DNA of 64,000 nucleotides from Acidimicrobiales bacterium (GCA_025351385.1 JANXWA010000025.1:62001-126000); one strand, 5' to 3'; shown: positions 19,236-28,310, counted from the stretch's first letter. Notes: generated by a model not told the origin, from the sequence alone. Numbers and translations are program-made.

Positions 19236-19370
19236 GAAGGATTCCTTTCAATTCTAAAAGTCGGCGCTTTCGCGCGGTCGAACACAATTTTTCGACGACT
19301 CCATCCTACCCGAAGCGACGTGACATTCAGGCGCCCAACGGTCGCATTCGACCGCCAATTGAACGAGTTT

Positions 19371-19676
19371 TCAGGGCTTCGACAGAACAGTCCGCAACGA
19401 CGTCGGAGCACGTGCGCCGAGTGGTGCGAAACCCTCCAAAATCGAGACGCTGTCGACCTGGACGCGCTGCGCGAACGCTCCTGAGGGGACGCTCACGAGC
19501 AGCACTCCGTTCTTCACGAACTCCGGTCGACAGTGCTCGGCGATCACCGGATCGACGATGCTCGGCCACAGGGCGCGGACTTCATCGATGACCCGAAGGT
19601 CGACCTTGCGCAGTCGCCCCGCCAGCGTGTTGAGCAGCTCACCGAGGCTCGCCGGTGGCTCATCTCGTCGCTTCAT
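19371..19676 (-). CDS. dciA: DciA-family (DUF721) replicative helicase operator
   Basis: A 101-aa DUF721/DciA protein. The hallmark is a basic N-terminal KH-like fold: VRALWPSIVDPVIAEHCRPEFVKNGVLLVSVPSGAFAQ contains the conserved W and the VLxVxVxS-type strand. DciA loads or operates DnaB in bacteria lacking DnaC/DnaI, and dnaB occurs in this window at 43.1 kb. The position between recF and gyrB matches Rv0004 of Mycobacterium. Its start overlaps the recF stop by 4 bases (ATGA). Confidence 0.85.
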   Translation of the reverse strand: MKRRDEPPASLGELLNTLAGRLRKVDLRVIDEVRALWPSIVDPVIAEHCRPEFVKNGVLLVSVPSGAFAQRVQVDSVSILEGFAPLGARAPTSLRTVLSKP

Positions 19677-20755
19677 GTCAACATTTCGGTCAGGTCGATC
19701 ACTGCGGCCGGGCTCATTCCTGACGGCAGAGGCGACGCGGTCGTCACCAGTGTTTGACCTGATGGCAGCAGTCGAAGTAGACAGTCGCTGCGCTTCGGAT
19801 CGAGCTCACTGAACACGTCGTCGAGTAGAAGGAGCGGGTCGACGCCGCGAAGTCGACGCACCAACTCATGACCGGCCAACCGCATCGCGAGGGCGAGCGT
19901 GCGCTGTTCGCCCTGGGACGCTTGACGACGGGTATCGCGACCATCGAGCGAGAGAGCAACGTCGTCTCGTTGGGGACCGATCGTCGTATGGCCCCGGAAT
20001 CGGTCATCGTCGAAGACGCCGCGAAGCGCGTCGATGAGGTCCCCGCTCCACGACTGCTCGTACGACACGACAACCGGCGCATCGTTCTGAGCGAGTTCGT
20101 TGTAGTAGTGCGCGACCAATGGCGCGAGCTCACCAATCAACGCCTCGCGATGTTCGACGAGCTGCTCGCTGACCGTGCAGAAGTCGTTCGTCCACACCTC
20201 GAGTTCGCCCTGCTGGATTGAGGTCGGCCGCTCCCCCGCCAGTGCCCGCAGCAGCGCGTTGCGCTGACTCAAGACCCGATTGAACCGCTCGATGACGTCA
20301 CCCGTCGCCAGGTCGACGTCAGTGAGCAAATTGGTCAGGAACACTCGGCGATTCTCTGGACCCTGACGGACAATGTCAACACCCTCGGGCGTGAATACCG
20401 TCAGCGGGAGCGCCTCGGAGAGGTCGGCCCGGGACTTCGGGCGTTGCCCATTGACCAACATCCTCTTGGTGGTGTTTCGCGCGCCTCGGTTCAGGGTCAG
20501 GTCGACCTGGACCCGTCGCTCCCGCTGGAAGAGCACTCCGTGGACCTCGGCGATCGACTGTGCGGTGCGGATCATGTCACTCGCCACACTGGTGCGGAAC
20601 GATGAGGCGGTCGCGAGGGCGTAGACCGCTTCCAGCACGGACGTCTTGCCGGTTCCATTCGGTGACAGCAATACGGTGATGGCGTCGCGGTCGGGATGGA
20701 AGTTGAGTTCCTCGAAGAGCCGGAAGTTCCTCAGTCGAAGCTCGTGGAGGCCCAC
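19673..20755 (-). CDS. recF: DNA replication and repair protein RecF
   Basis: A 360-aa SMC-like ATPase. The P-loop is SPNGTGKT (31-38), with Ser where Gly is usual at the first position. The signature region QGEQRTLALAMRLA and Walker B LLLLDDVFSELD are both present. It loads RecA at gaps via RecOR. GTG start, 15 bases after dnaN, with no strong ribosome site, suggesting coupling to dnaN. Operonic with dciA and probably gyrB. Confidence 0.96.
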   Translation of the reverse strand: MGLHELRLRNFRLFEELNFHPDRDAITVLLSPNGTGKTSVLEAVYALATASSFRTSVASDMIRTAQSIAEVHGVLFQRERRVQVDLTLNRGARNTTKRMLVNGQRPKSRADLSEALPLTVFTPEGVDIVRQGPENRRVFLTNLLTDVDLATGDVIERFNRVLSQRNALLRALAGERPTSIQQGELEVWTNDFCTVSEQLVEHREALIGELAPLVAHYYNELAQNDAPVVVSYEQSWSGDLIDALRGVFDDDRFRGHTTIGPQRDDVALSLDGRDTRRQASQGEQRTLALAMRLAGHELVRRLRGVDPLLLLDDVFSELDPKRSDCLLRLLPSGQTLVTTASPLPSGMSPAAVIDLTEMLT

Positions 20756-20770
20756 GGCGATCCGTCCGTA

Positions 20771-21871
20771 CTACTGGACGCGCACGGGCATGAGCAGGTA
20801 GCGGAACCTCACGTCCTCGACACCGTGCACCATGGCGGGCCGCACCGAGTCCGACATCTCGAGCACGACTTCGTCTCCGGGCACTGCCTCGATACCGTCG
20901 ATCAGGAAGCTCGGATTGAACGCAATGGTGATCTCTTCACCGTTGTAGTCCGCGTCCACGTTGTCCTCGACATCGCCGGCGTCGTGGCTCTGAGTGCGAA
21001 TTTCGACGGAGCGCTCTTTCATGGTCAGTCGCACCGAGGATGTGGAGTCCTTCGCGAGCAGCTTGGCCCGCTTCAGCGAGGTCAGAAGAGTGTCCTTGGC
21101 GACCCGTAACTGATTTGGGTAGCTTGCTGGGATCAGTTGAAGTACCGACGGATAGTTGCCGTCAATCAATCGTGAGGCGATACTTGTGCTCCCAACAACG
21201 AAGCAGATCTCAGCGTCTGTGAGGGTGACGCCGATAGTCGCATCCCCGTCTAGGGACGCCGCGGCTCGCTGGAGCTCCTGAAGGGCCCGTGCCGGTACCA
21301 GGAGGTCTTGCGAGCCCCCTATTCCTTGGACTTCCGGGACGTCGCGAACTGCCAATCGATACGAGTCGGTAGCGATGAGGCGAAGGGTTTCGTTGTCGGT
21401 GGTGAATAACACACCGGTCAACAGGGGACGGGCGTCATCATTCGCTGCGGCCCGCACAACTTGATTGAGACCTTGGATGAGATCGTTAGCAGCGATGGAG
21501 GTGAGCTGTCCGGTGACCGGGGGCAGCTTTGGATAGTCAACGACTGAGAAGGTCCGTAGCGAGAACTTCGCGCGACCCAGGGAGACCTCAACGGTCTCAT
21601 CGTTGCTGGAGATAGTGACGGCGCCAGCTTCCAAGGACCTGACGGCATCGACAATCAAGCGTGCGGGGACGACGGACGAACCGTCGTCGATGCCGATGAC
21701 GTCAACCGTTGTTCGTACCGTGATGTCGAGGTCGGTACCGGTGACTACCAACTGATTACCGGTCAGCGTCAACAGCACGCCCGACGATGCCCCGATGAGG
21801 CGTGTCGCGACCACGCGGCTCGCCGCACTGAGTGCCTCAACCAGGATGTCGCGCTCTGACTTGAACTTCAT
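20771..21871 (-). CDS. dnaN: DNA polymerase III sliding clamp (beta subunit)
   Basis: A 366-aa clamp with three repeated domains. Begins MKFKSERDILVEALSAASRVV and ends YLLMPVRVQ, the conserved C-terminal LMP(V/M)R motif. The ATG has AAAGG 9 bases upstream. It lies directly left of the oriC element and is oriented co-directionally with leftward replication. Confidence 0.97.
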   Translation of the reverse strand: MKFKSERDILVEALSAASRVVATRLIGASSGVLLTLTGNQLVVTGTDLDITVRTTVDVIGIDDGSSVVPARLIVDAVRSLEAGAVTISSNDETVEVSLGRAKFSLRTFSVVDYPKLPPVTGQLTSIAANDLIQGLNQVVRAAANDDARPLLTGVLFTTDNETLRLIATDSYRLAVRDVPEVQGIGGSQDLLVPARALQELQRAAASLDGDATIGVTLTDAEICFVVGSTSIASRLIDGNYPSVLQLIPASYPNQLRVAKDTLLTSLKRAKLLAKDSTSSVRLTMKERSVEIRTQSHDAGDVEDNVDADYNGEEITIAFNPSFLIDGIEAVPGDEVVLEMSDSVRPAMVHGVEDVRFRYLLMPVRVQ

Positions 21872-21928
21872 CGAACTGCCTTTCTTCGGTACTGAGGTTA
21901 CGGTGTGTTCTTGAATATAGAGAGGTCT

Positions 21929-21960
21929 AAGTAGTAGTAGGGCTGTGGATATGTGGATTA
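21929..21960. other. oriC: oriC basal unwinding element: DnaA-trios, GC cluster, two DnaA boxes
   Basis: In the dnaN-dnaA gap (21872-22121). Reading rightwards: trios AAG-TAG-TAG-TAG (21929-21940), GC cluster GGC (21941-21943), then DnaA boxes TGTGGATAT (21944-21952) and TGTGGATTA (21952-21960), each one mismatch from TGTGGATAA. This is the mirror image of the DnaA-box/GC/DnaA-trio order of the Bacillus basal unwinding system. The side beyond the trios (about 21905-21930) is comparatively AT-rich. Strand opening would therefore be expected towards dnaN. Confidence 0.8.
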
Positions 21961-22121
21961 CTCCGGAACCAACCTGATCAAACCCCTCTTTGGTGAAGCC
22001 GTACTGTACACACCCTTGTCGAGAATTCCCTCAACCATGGAAACTCAACCCTGAAGTGATGTGCACTACCCGGTGGTAAGCAGCCCTTAATCAACAGGGT
22101 CGTCCCAAGGTTGCGCACAAA

Positions 22122-23486
22122 CTATTCCCTGTTCTCCCCCTGCAGTCGTCGCTTCAGTTGGTTGACTTGTGCGAGGACCTCAGGGTTCAAAGTGATCTGC
22201 TCCTTGATCTTCTCAACACCGCTGATGACCGTCGTGTGATTGCGGCCGTCGAAGATTCGAGCGATCATCGGATACGAGTAGTTGTTCAAGAGGTCCCGGA
22301 TCAAGTACATCGCGATATGACGCGCGTGAACCAGGGGCCGGAGTCGTTTGGATCCGCGAACGTCTTCAACGGACAGGCCGTAGAAGTCAGCCACCACCGA
22401 CAGGATCGTCTCGGGCTTCAAGATGACCTGCTCTTGACCGAGGTTGGTGAGGTGGGTCTTGGCGAGCTCGAGAGAGATCGGCTCTTGGCGGAGGTTGGCG
22501 AAGGCCCTCAGCATGGTGATAGACCCCTCGAGCTCTCGGATGTTGTCGCGCACGCGATGCGCAATCCACTCCGCCACGTCGTTGGGCAGTGCGATGCCCT
22601 CTCGCTCGGCCTTGGAGCGCAGGATCGCGATTCTCGTCTCCAGGTCGGGCTGGTCAATCTCGGTGACGAGTCCCTGGAGCAGACGGCTACGGAATCGCTC
22701 CTGGAGGCCCGCAAGGTCGCGCGGTGAGCGGTCCGAGGTGAGCACAATCTGCTTTCCTTCGCCGTGGAGTGCGTTGTACGTGTGGAAGATCTCCTCGTGG
22801 AACGTTTCGCCGCGCGTCTCCATGAACTGGATGTCGTCGATGAGCAGCACGTCATTCTCGCGGTAGCGCTCGTGCAAGGCCAATTGAGTGCGCGTTTGAA
22901 TGGCACGGATGAAGTCGTTCAGAAACGTCTCGGTCGACACGTAGAGGACCTTGCGTCCCGGGTAGTTCTCTTGAACGTAGTTGCCAATGGCGTGCAGCAG
23001 GTGGGTTTTTCCCAATCCGGAGTTGCCGTAGATCATCAAGGGATTGTACGCACGACCAGGAGTTTCGGCGACCGATTGGGCCGCCGCGAAAGCGAGGCGA
23101 TTGGATGAGCCGGGCACGAAAGAATCGAAGGTCATGCGCGGATCGAGTCGCGCCGGACGGTCAACGCTCGGTACGAACGAGGCTGGCGGCGCCTCGACCT
23201 CGTCGGCCGGTTCGTCCACCGTGGCGTCGCTCTTCGTGGTGTCACTGAGCGTCAGAGACACCTGCACTTCGTGGCCGACCAACAGCTTCGCCTGCTCAGT
23301 GATGAAGGGCAGATAACGCTGCTGGACACGCAGCAGTTGAATCTGATTCGGAGCGCCGATCACAATCTGATTGTCGTGGTAATCCACAAGGCGCAGTGTG
23401 TTAAGTCCCGCCGCCCAAACTGCCTCGGAAGCGTTGCCACGTAAGGAGTCGCGCAAGGCAGACCAGATCTCCTCACCAGCTTGCAC
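22122..23486 (-). CDS. dnaA: Chromosomal replication initiator DnaA
   Basis: 454 aa. Domain I: IWSALRDSLRGNASEAVWAAGL...; a short acidic linker; AAA+ domain III with GNSGLGKTHLL (about 155), Walker B VLLIDDIQFME (about 213) and sensor residues; domain IV with the DnaA-box-binding signature RNHTTVISG near the C-terminus. The start is chosen at GTG 23486: GGAGGA lies 5 bases upstream and domain I begins immediately. The frame is open to 23672 and an in-frame GTG at 23522 exists, but the extra residues are not DnaA-like and the region carries a DnaA box. Confidence 0.96.
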   Translation of the reverse strand: MQAGEEIWSALRDSLRGNASEAVWAAGLNTLRLVDYHDNQIVIGAPNQIQLLRVQQRYLPFITEQAKLLVGHEVQVSLTLSDTTKSDATVDEPADEVEAPPASFVPSVDRPARLDPRMTFDSFVPGSSNRLAFAAAQSVAETPGRAYNPLMIYGNSGLGKTHLLHAIGNYVQENYPGRKVLYVSTETFLNDFIRAIQTRTQLALHERYRENDVLLIDDIQFMETRGETFHEEIFHTYNALHGEGKQIVLTSDRSPRDLAGLQERFRSRLLQGLVTEIDQPDLETRIAILRSKAEREGIALPNDVAEWIAHRVRDNIRELEGSITMLRAFANLRQEPISLELAKTHLTNLGQEQVILKPETILSVVADFYGLSVEDVRGSKRLRPLVHARHIAMYLIRDLLNNYSYPMIARIFDGRNHTTVISGVEKIKEQITLNPEVLAQVNQLKRRLQGENRE

Positions 23487-23514
23487 GGACTTCCTCCACA
23501 GATCGAACTTCACA

Positions 23515-23523
23515 TTATCCACA
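23515..23523 (+). promoter_or_regulatory. Consensus DnaA box upstream of dnaA
   Basis: A perfect TTATCCACA 29 bases upstream of the chosen dnaA GTG, within the dnaA-rpmH spacer. It may serve dnaA autoregulation or be part of the origin. Confidence 0.75.
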
Positions 23524-23697
23524 GGCAGATCGTCTGGACAAACAGCCGCTTTGTCCGTGGGGAGAGTCACCCTACACCTATTTGGGACGTCCCGCCGAGG
23601 GGGCAAGTCCCGTCGGGTAAGATTGCTCCCAGTAGCGCGCCAGCGACCCCCAGGGGGTACCGCGAAGCGCATCGAAACAGTTTGAGAAGAGGATTCC

Positions 23698-23832
23698 GTG
23701 AAGCGTACCTATCAACCGAACCAACGCAAAAGGGCGAAAACGCATGGTTTTCGTGCCCGCATGCGAACCCGTGCCGGCCGTGCCGTCCTGAAGGCCCGTC
23801 GCAACAAGGGCCGCCACCAACTGACGGTCTAA
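23698..23832 (+). CDS. rpmH: 50S ribosomal protein L34
   Basis: A 44-aa protein [19 protein letters not shown]..., basic throughout, with the invariant L34 N-terminus and the [16 protein letters not shown] centre, ending HQLTV. GTG start with AGAGG 5 bases upstream. First gene of the rightward rpmH-rnpA-yidD-yidC-jag-rsmG run, divergent from dnaA across a 211-base spacer. Confidence 0.97.
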   Translation: MKRTYQPNQRKRAKTHGFRARMRTRAGRAVLKARRNKGRHQLTV

Positions 23833-23838
23833 GCGAAC

Positions 23839-24165
23839 GTGCCCGGTCGGGTCCGAACCCGACGGCAGTTCGCGTTGTTCGCTTCACCGTCGCGACGGGG
23901 ACAGAGTGGGCCGGTACGGATTAGTTTCGTAGCCACCACCGATGACCCTTCAGTGGCAGTGGCGTACGCGATCAGCCGTAAGGTCGGGAACGCCGTGATC
24001 CGCAATCGGATCAGGCGTCGACTCAGGGCCCTCGTAGACGACCTTGACCCTCAACCAGTGCCTGGCAATTACCTGATCAGGTGTGGTGTAGAGACAGGAA
24101 GCCTCTCCTATGAAGAACTCAGTCACCATCTCCACCAAGCGCTCGGACGAGCCGGTGTCCTCTAG
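23839..24165 (+). CDS. rnpA: Ribonuclease P protein component
   Basis: A 108-aa basic protein assisting the RNase P RNA in 5' tRNA maturation. The RNR signature is [23 protein letters not shown] start 6 bases after rpmH, with no strong ribosome site, consistent with coupling. Its 3' end overlaps yidD by 56 bases. Confidence 0.93.
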   Translation: MPGRVRTRRQFALFASPSRRGQSGPVRISFVATTDDPSVAVAYAISRKVGNAVIRNRIRRRLRALVDDLDPQPVPGNYLIRCGVETGSLSYEELSHHLHQALGRAGVL

Positions 24166-24412
24166 GGATTCGGCGCTGGCCTCGGCGCTCGTGCGAGTGT
24201 TCCGGGCCTATCAGCGTCTCACCTCGGGGCGCCCCGCCCCCTGTCGTTTCTACCCCTCGTGCTCGAACTACGCCATCGAGGCCATCGAGAGCCACGGTGC
24301 GCTCCGCGGAGCCGGGTTGGCGTTGCGTCGACTGGCTCGTTGCCGTCCCCTCGGTCCTCACGGTGTGGACCTCGTACCTGAACCGAAGAGTGCTAGGAGT
24401 CCCCAGCAATGA
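24110..24412 (+). CDS. yidD: Membrane protein insertion efficiency factor YidD
   Basis: 100 aa. The core [20 protein letters not shown] followed by [13 protein letters not shown] and HGVDLVP is diagnostic of YidD, a small peripheral protein aiding YidC/Sec insertion. The ATG at 24110 gives a 56-base overlap with rnpA; a GTG at 24155 would reduce it to 11 bases and still keep the family core. The stop overlaps the yidC start (ATGA). Confidence 0.9.
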   Translation: MKNSVTISTKRSDEPVSSRDSALASALVRVFRAYQRLTSGRPAPCRFYPSCSNYAIEAIESHGALRGAGLALRRLARCRPLGPHGVDLVPEPKSARSPQQ

Positions 24413-25380
24413 AGTCATTCGTCCACACCATTGGTGCAATCTTCCAGCCGGTGTTCCATCTCTTCGGGTGGATCCTGGCCTTCTTCTATGGTCTGATTCC
24501 CAACTATGCCGTCGCGATCTCACTGTTGACCGTTGTCATCATGGGCGCGCTCACGCCGTTCACCATCAAGAGCACGAAGTCCATGATGGCGATGCAGAAG
24601 CTTCAACCGGAGATCAAGAAGCTTCAACAGAAGTACAAGGGAGCCGAGAACCGCCAGGTCCTAAATGAGGAGCTGATGCGCCTCTACAAGGAGGAGGGCG
24701 CCAATCCGGTCGGCGGCTGCCTACCGGTCCTATTGCAGGCGCCCTTCCTCTTCATCCTTTACAGCGTCATCAAAGGCCTGTCCAACAAGGTCCTGGTCCA
24801 CGGTTTGCTCGTGGCACAGCCCCGCTACATCCCGTCGTCGTCGAAGATGTATCACAGCCTGGTCGTGTCACACGGCTCGATCAAAGCCTTCGGCATGGAC
24901 CTCAACCTCAAGCTCTTCAGTGTCCACAATTCCTTCGTCGCCCAGATCCCGTTCATCGTGTTCGTCCTAGCGGCCGTCGGTCTGCAGTACTTCCAGATGG
25001 CGCAGATGAACAACCGAAACCGCAAGACCGGTCAGGCGATGCCTAGTCAACAGCAGGCGATGCAGCGGTTTTTGCCGCTGATCTTCGCCTACTTCTACAT
25101 GGTGATACCCGCGGCGGTCGTGCTGTATATGATTATTTCTACGGTGATTCGTATAATTACTCAAGACCTGATGTTCCGGTCCGGTGTGTCGAACCCGCAC
25201 AAGGCCGGAGACGGAAAGATCGTCGAGCGAGAGCTGCCGGCGGCAGCGAAGACTGAGGCGCCGGAAAAGAAGGCAATTCCACCCGCAAAGCAGTCCACGC
25301 CCCCCCCGAAGAAACCCTCAACCATCAAGTCCCAACCACAGTCTCGCTCCAAAGCGAAGCGGAAGAGAAAGGCGCGGTAA
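24409..25380 (+). CDS. yidC: Membrane protein insertase YidC/Oxa1
   Basis: A 323-aa insertase. The N-terminal helix [20 protein letters not shown] is followed by the hydrophilic hairpin [15 protein letters not shown] and [18 protein letters not shown], then two C-terminal helices ([34 protein letters not shown]). The basic, Pro/Lys-rich tail ([12 protein letters not shown]...KAKRKRKAR) can contact ribosomes. No large periplasmic domain, as usual in Gram-positive types. Confidence 0.96.
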   Translation: MKSFVHTIGAIFQPVFHLFGWILAFFYGLIPNYAVAISLLTVVIMGALTPFTIKSTKSMMAMQKLQPEIKKLQQKYKGAENRQVLNEELMRLYKEEGANPVGGCLPVLLQAPFLFILYSVIKGLSNKVLVHGLLVAQPRYIPSSSKMYHSLVVSHGSIKAFGMDLNLKLFSVHNSFVAQIPFIVFVLAAVGLQYFQMAQMNNRNRKTGQAMPSQQQAMQRFLPLIFAYFYMVIPAAVVLYMIISTVIRIITQDLMFRSGVSNPHKAGDGKIVERELPAAAKTEAPEKKAIPPAKQSTPPPKKPSTIKSQPQSRSKAKRKRKAR

Positions 25381-25383
25381 CCC

Positions 25384-26250
25384 ATGGATTGGGTAGAAAC
25401 CACAGGTAAATCAATCGACGAGGCGACCGACCGGGCCTTGGCGCACCTCGGTGTCCATCGTGACGACGCAGAAGTCGAGGTTCTCGAGGAGCCCAAGGCC
25501 GGGCTGTTCGGCCGTGTGCGTGGAGAGGCTCGCGTACGAGCCAGGGTTCGCCCGAGTGGACCTCGGCCGAAGCGGTCGCGCCGCTCGGGTGGTCACGAGG
25601 AGCGTCCCCGCGGAGGAGCGCCTCGAGGTGACCGGCCGCGCCCCTCTACGTCAGTCGAGGGTCAGGCACCACGCAAGGAAAAGGTCAAGAGCAGTTCGCG
25701 ACAACAACAAGAAGGAGCCGTGAAGGCCGCTCCCCGATCTGAAAAGAGTCCATCAAAGGAGGACACCATGGCTGAAGGAATCTCTCTGGCTGAACAAGGG
25801 TCGATCGCTAAGGAGTTCCTGGAAGGACTCCTGGCGTCGATGAACATCATCGCCGAAGTCTCGGTGAGGGAGCTCGACGAGGAGACGGTCGAAGTGTCCG
25901 TCAACGCGACTCCCCCAACGGAACTGGGCGTTCTCGTGGGACCTCGCGGCACCACGTTGCAGGCTCTCCAGGAGGTCACGCGAACAGTGGTCCAGTCCAA
26001 GAGTCCGAATCGTACCGATCGGATTCTGGTCGACGTCGCACAGTACCGGGAGCGCCGAGTGGCCGCACTGGGACGATTTGCCCAACAGGTTGCCCAGGAA
26101 GTTGTCGAGTCCGGCGAGGAGCGAGCCCTAGAGCCGATGTCAGCCGCTGATCGCAAGGCTGTCCACGACGCTTTGACAGACAGCGTCGAGGTTGTCACCC
26201 GTTCGGAAGGCGAAGATCCTCGCCGCTTCGTGGTGGTCGCTCCGGCGTAG
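25384..26250 (+). CDS. jag: Jag/KhpB RNA-binding protein (Jag-N, KH, R3H)
   Basis: 288 aa. Jag-N domain MDWVETTGKSIDEATDRALAHLG with the AGLFG motif (about 39). A disordered R/P/G-rich linker of about 75 residues. KH domain near 135-215 (LVGPRGTTLQALQEV). R3H ends in the C-terminal third (MSAADRKAVHDAL). Binds RNA with KhpA in other Gram-positives and influences cell-wall elongation. It starts 3 bases after yidC. Confidence 0.92.
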   Translation: MDWVETTGKSIDEATDRALAHLGVHRDDAEVEVLEEPKAGLFGRVRGEARVRARVRPSGPRPKRSRRSGGHEERPRGGAPRGDRPRPSTSVEGQAPRKEKVKSSSRQQQEGAVKAAPRSEKSPSKEDTMAEGISLAEQGSIAKEFLEGLLASMNIIAEVSVRELDEETVEVSVNATPPTELGVLVGPRGTTLQALQEVTRTVVQSKSPNRTDRILVDVAQYRERRVAALGRFAQQVAQEVVESGEERALEPMSAADRKAVHDALTDSVEVVTRSEGEDPRRFVVVAPA

Positions 26251-26254
26251 TGCG

Positions 26255-26878
26255 ATGGAGAATGACTGGTTGTCTCGCGCCCTCGAGGAATCGAGGGCGC
26301 GAGGCTATTTGGGACCCAACTCAATTGAGCCGCACGTAGCGCACGCGGAGGGTTTCGCCCGTTGCTGGGAGGATCGGACATCTGCTCCCCCAAACTCGTT
26401 CCTGGACTTGGGCAGTGGCGGAGGGCTTCCGGGTCTGGTACTGCTGGAACGCTGGCGTCAGCGTTCGGTGTTCACTGACTCCATGGCAAAACGGGCGAAC
26501 TTTCTCATCGAGGTGCTGGCGTGGGAAGGGGCTCCATCAGGTGGCGAAGTAGTGATTGGCCGAGTCGAGGAGGTCGCCCGAATCGAGGAACTTCGGGGCA
26601 AATTCGACCTAGTGACGGCGCGGTCGTTTGGCCCTCCATCGGTCACCGCAGAATGTGGGGCCGGATTCTTAAAGGTAGGGGGAGTCCTGATCGTCTCCGA
26701 GCCACCCGACGACAGTGTGGTTGACCGCTGGGACGTGGATGGACTTACGATGCTGGGCCTCGAGAGTCTCGGAAGGTTGCGGTACGGGGCGGCCTACCAG
26801 TTGCTCGTAAAGACCAGGGATACACCCGATCTCTATCCCCGGGGGATTGGCACCCCTCGAAAAAGACCTCTCTTCTAG
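26255..26878 (+). CDS. rsmG: 16S rRNA (guanine-527-N7)-methyltransferase RsmG
   Basis: A 207-aa SAM-dependent methyltransferase acting on 16S rRNA G527. SAM-binding loop FLDLGSGGGLPGL, downstream FDLVTARSFGPP, C-terminal PRGIGTPRKRPL typical of GidB. The ATG at 26255, right after the jag stop, is preferred over 26192, which lies inside jag. Confidence 0.93.
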   Translation: MENDWLSRALEESRARGYLGPNSIEPHVAHAEGFARCWEDRTSAPPNSFLDLGSGGGLPGLVLLERWRQRSVFTDSMAKRANFLIEVLAWEGAPSGGEVVIGRVEEVARIEELRGKFDLVTARSFGPPSVTAECGAGFLKVGGVLIVSEPPDDSVVDRWDVDGLTMLGLESLGRLRYGAAYQLLVKTRDTPDLYPRGIGTPRKRPLF

Positions 26879-26984
26879 TCTTCGGTCGCTCGAGCCGTGA
26901 CCAGCGAGCCAGGAGTATTCGCTGTCATTCCATGGATTTGAGTCTTCGCTGCCAGGAGGAATCTCTCCCGAATGGCTCCCCCGA

Positions 26985-27000
26985 TGTTTCACGTGAAACA
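26985..27000. promoter_or_regulatory. parS: parS centromere site 1
   Basis: Perfect palindrome TGTTTCACGTGAAACA, the ParB-binding consensus. It is the first of four in the rsmG-parA spacer (26879-27536), which holds no convincing gene. Confidence 0.95.
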
Positions 27001-27202
27001 ATCGCATGCCTGATCTCCTCCGAGACCCCTCCGGGTCGTTCATCCGAGCACTGGACCAACCCGCTGGCAATTGCAGAGATGACCATCATTGGCGCGTGGG
27101 CTCTCGGCCGGTCTTCGGTGAAGCAATGAGCCGTGCAGCGGTTCAATGGTAGTGATTCATGATTCGGATCGAAATGTTGACCACAATGGTCGAACGTGGA
27201 TA

Positions 27203-27218
27203 TGTTTCACGTGAAACC
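27203..27218. promoter_or_regulatory. parS: parS centromere site 2
   Basis: TGTTTCACGTGAAACC: the 14-base core is perfect and the last outer base differs. Confidence 0.92.
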
Positions 27219-27304
27219 ATCGGGCCGGAAGAGCTGCCACGAGAGGCGCGCTCCGGTAACGCGACTCCAGGATTCCGTGGCCCGTCGGGGGCCCATTCCG
27301 GAGA

Positions 27305-27320
27305 TGTTTCACGTGAAACA
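27305..27320. promoter_or_regulatory. parS: parS centromere site 3
   Basis: Perfect TGTTTCACGTGAAACA. Confidence 0.95.
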
Positions 27321-27433
27321 TTTTGGAAGAATCGGAGCCCTCGTGGCTCCGAGCTTCAAGTAAAGCCAGGATTCTGTGGCCAATTAGCGTGATACCACTT
27401 TGATGGGATGTGCCGTCGCCGGAAGCGGGGACA

Positions 27434-27449
27434 TGTTTCACGTGAAACA
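27434..27449. promoter_or_regulatory. parS: parS centromere site 4
   Basis: Perfect TGTTTCACGTGAAACA, 88 bases before the parA ATG, so ParB bound here could also affect parAB transcription. Confidence 0.95.
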
Positions 27450-27536
27450 TTCGGTACTTGACGGCTCGCTGAAAACCGAGTTGAATGGCAGGGTTCGACG
27501 AAGTGTCGGGATTCTCCCAAGGTCGGAAAGAGGCTC

Positions 27537-28310
27537 ATGGCGGACGCCAGCACAATGAGAATTTTCGCTGTTGCCAACCAGAAGGGTGGGGTGGGCAAGA
27601 CCACGACAACAACCTCCCTGGGGGCCGCATTGGCTGAAATGGGCAATCGGGTGCTGATAGTAGACCTCGATCCGCAGGGAAACGCGACGACGGGCCTTGG
27701 CGTGGACGGGCGCCAGTTCGAGCGCTCCGTCTACGATGTCCTGCTCAACGACGTTCCAATGGTCGATATCGTCGAACCGACGGGCTACAACAACCTATTT
27801 GTCGCCCCGGCGACCCTCGATTTAGCCGGGGTCGAGCAGGAACTTACCTCGGTGATCTCGCGTGAGCTGCGCCTGAAGAGGGCGCTTGATTCGGTGGAGG
27901 GGGACTTTGACTACATCTTCATCGACTGTCCCCCGTCGTTGGGGCTCATAACTATCAATGCCTTCGCGGCGGCGACCGAGATAATGGTCCCCGTGCAGAC
28001 AGAGTTCTACGCATTGGAAGGGTTGACGCAATTGCAGAGGATCGTGGACCTCGTCCAGAAGAACTTGAACCCCACTTTGAGAATCACCAAGGTGGTCTTG
28101 ACGATGTACGATTCCCGGATCACCCTTTCGGGGGATGTGGCCAAGGAAGTCAAGAGACATTTCGAGAACGAGCTGTGCAGGACCGTGATTCCGCGTACCG
28201 TTCGCCTGGCCGAGGCACCCTCGTTCGGTCAGCCAATTACCGTTTTCGACCCGACGTCAAAAGGGGCGAAGGCCTATCGCGCGCTAGCAGAGGAGATCAT
28301 GAATGGCTAG
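27537..28310 (+). CDS. parA: Chromosome partitioning ATPase ParA (Soj)
   Basis: A 257-aa deviant Walker A ATPase: KGGVGKT at 16-22, followed by DLDPQGNATTGLG and the FIDCPPSLGLIT motif. No N-terminal DNA-binding extension, as in chromosomal Soj. It forms the ATP-dependent gradient that moves ParB-parS complexes. The ATG is preceded by AGAGG; an alternative ATG lies 18 bases downstream. It overlaps parB by 8 bases. Confidence 0.97.
   Translation: MADASTMRIFAVANQKGGVGKTTTTTSLGAALAEMGNRVLIVDLDPQGNATTGLGVDGRQFERSVYDVLLNDVPMVDIVEPTGYNNLFVAPATLDLAGVEQELTSVISRELRLKRALDSVEGDFDYIFIDCPPSLGLITINAFAAATEIMVPVQTEFYALEGLTQLQRIVDLVQKNLNPTLRITKVVLTMYDSRITLSGDVAKEVKRHFENELCRTVIPRTVRLAEAPSFGQPITVFDPTSKGAKAYRALAEEIMNG

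Noticed and set aside
22110-22118. TTGCGCACA as a third DnaA box in the dnaN-dnaA spacer
   Set aside because: Three mismatches from TTATCCACA; expected by chance in such a spacer.
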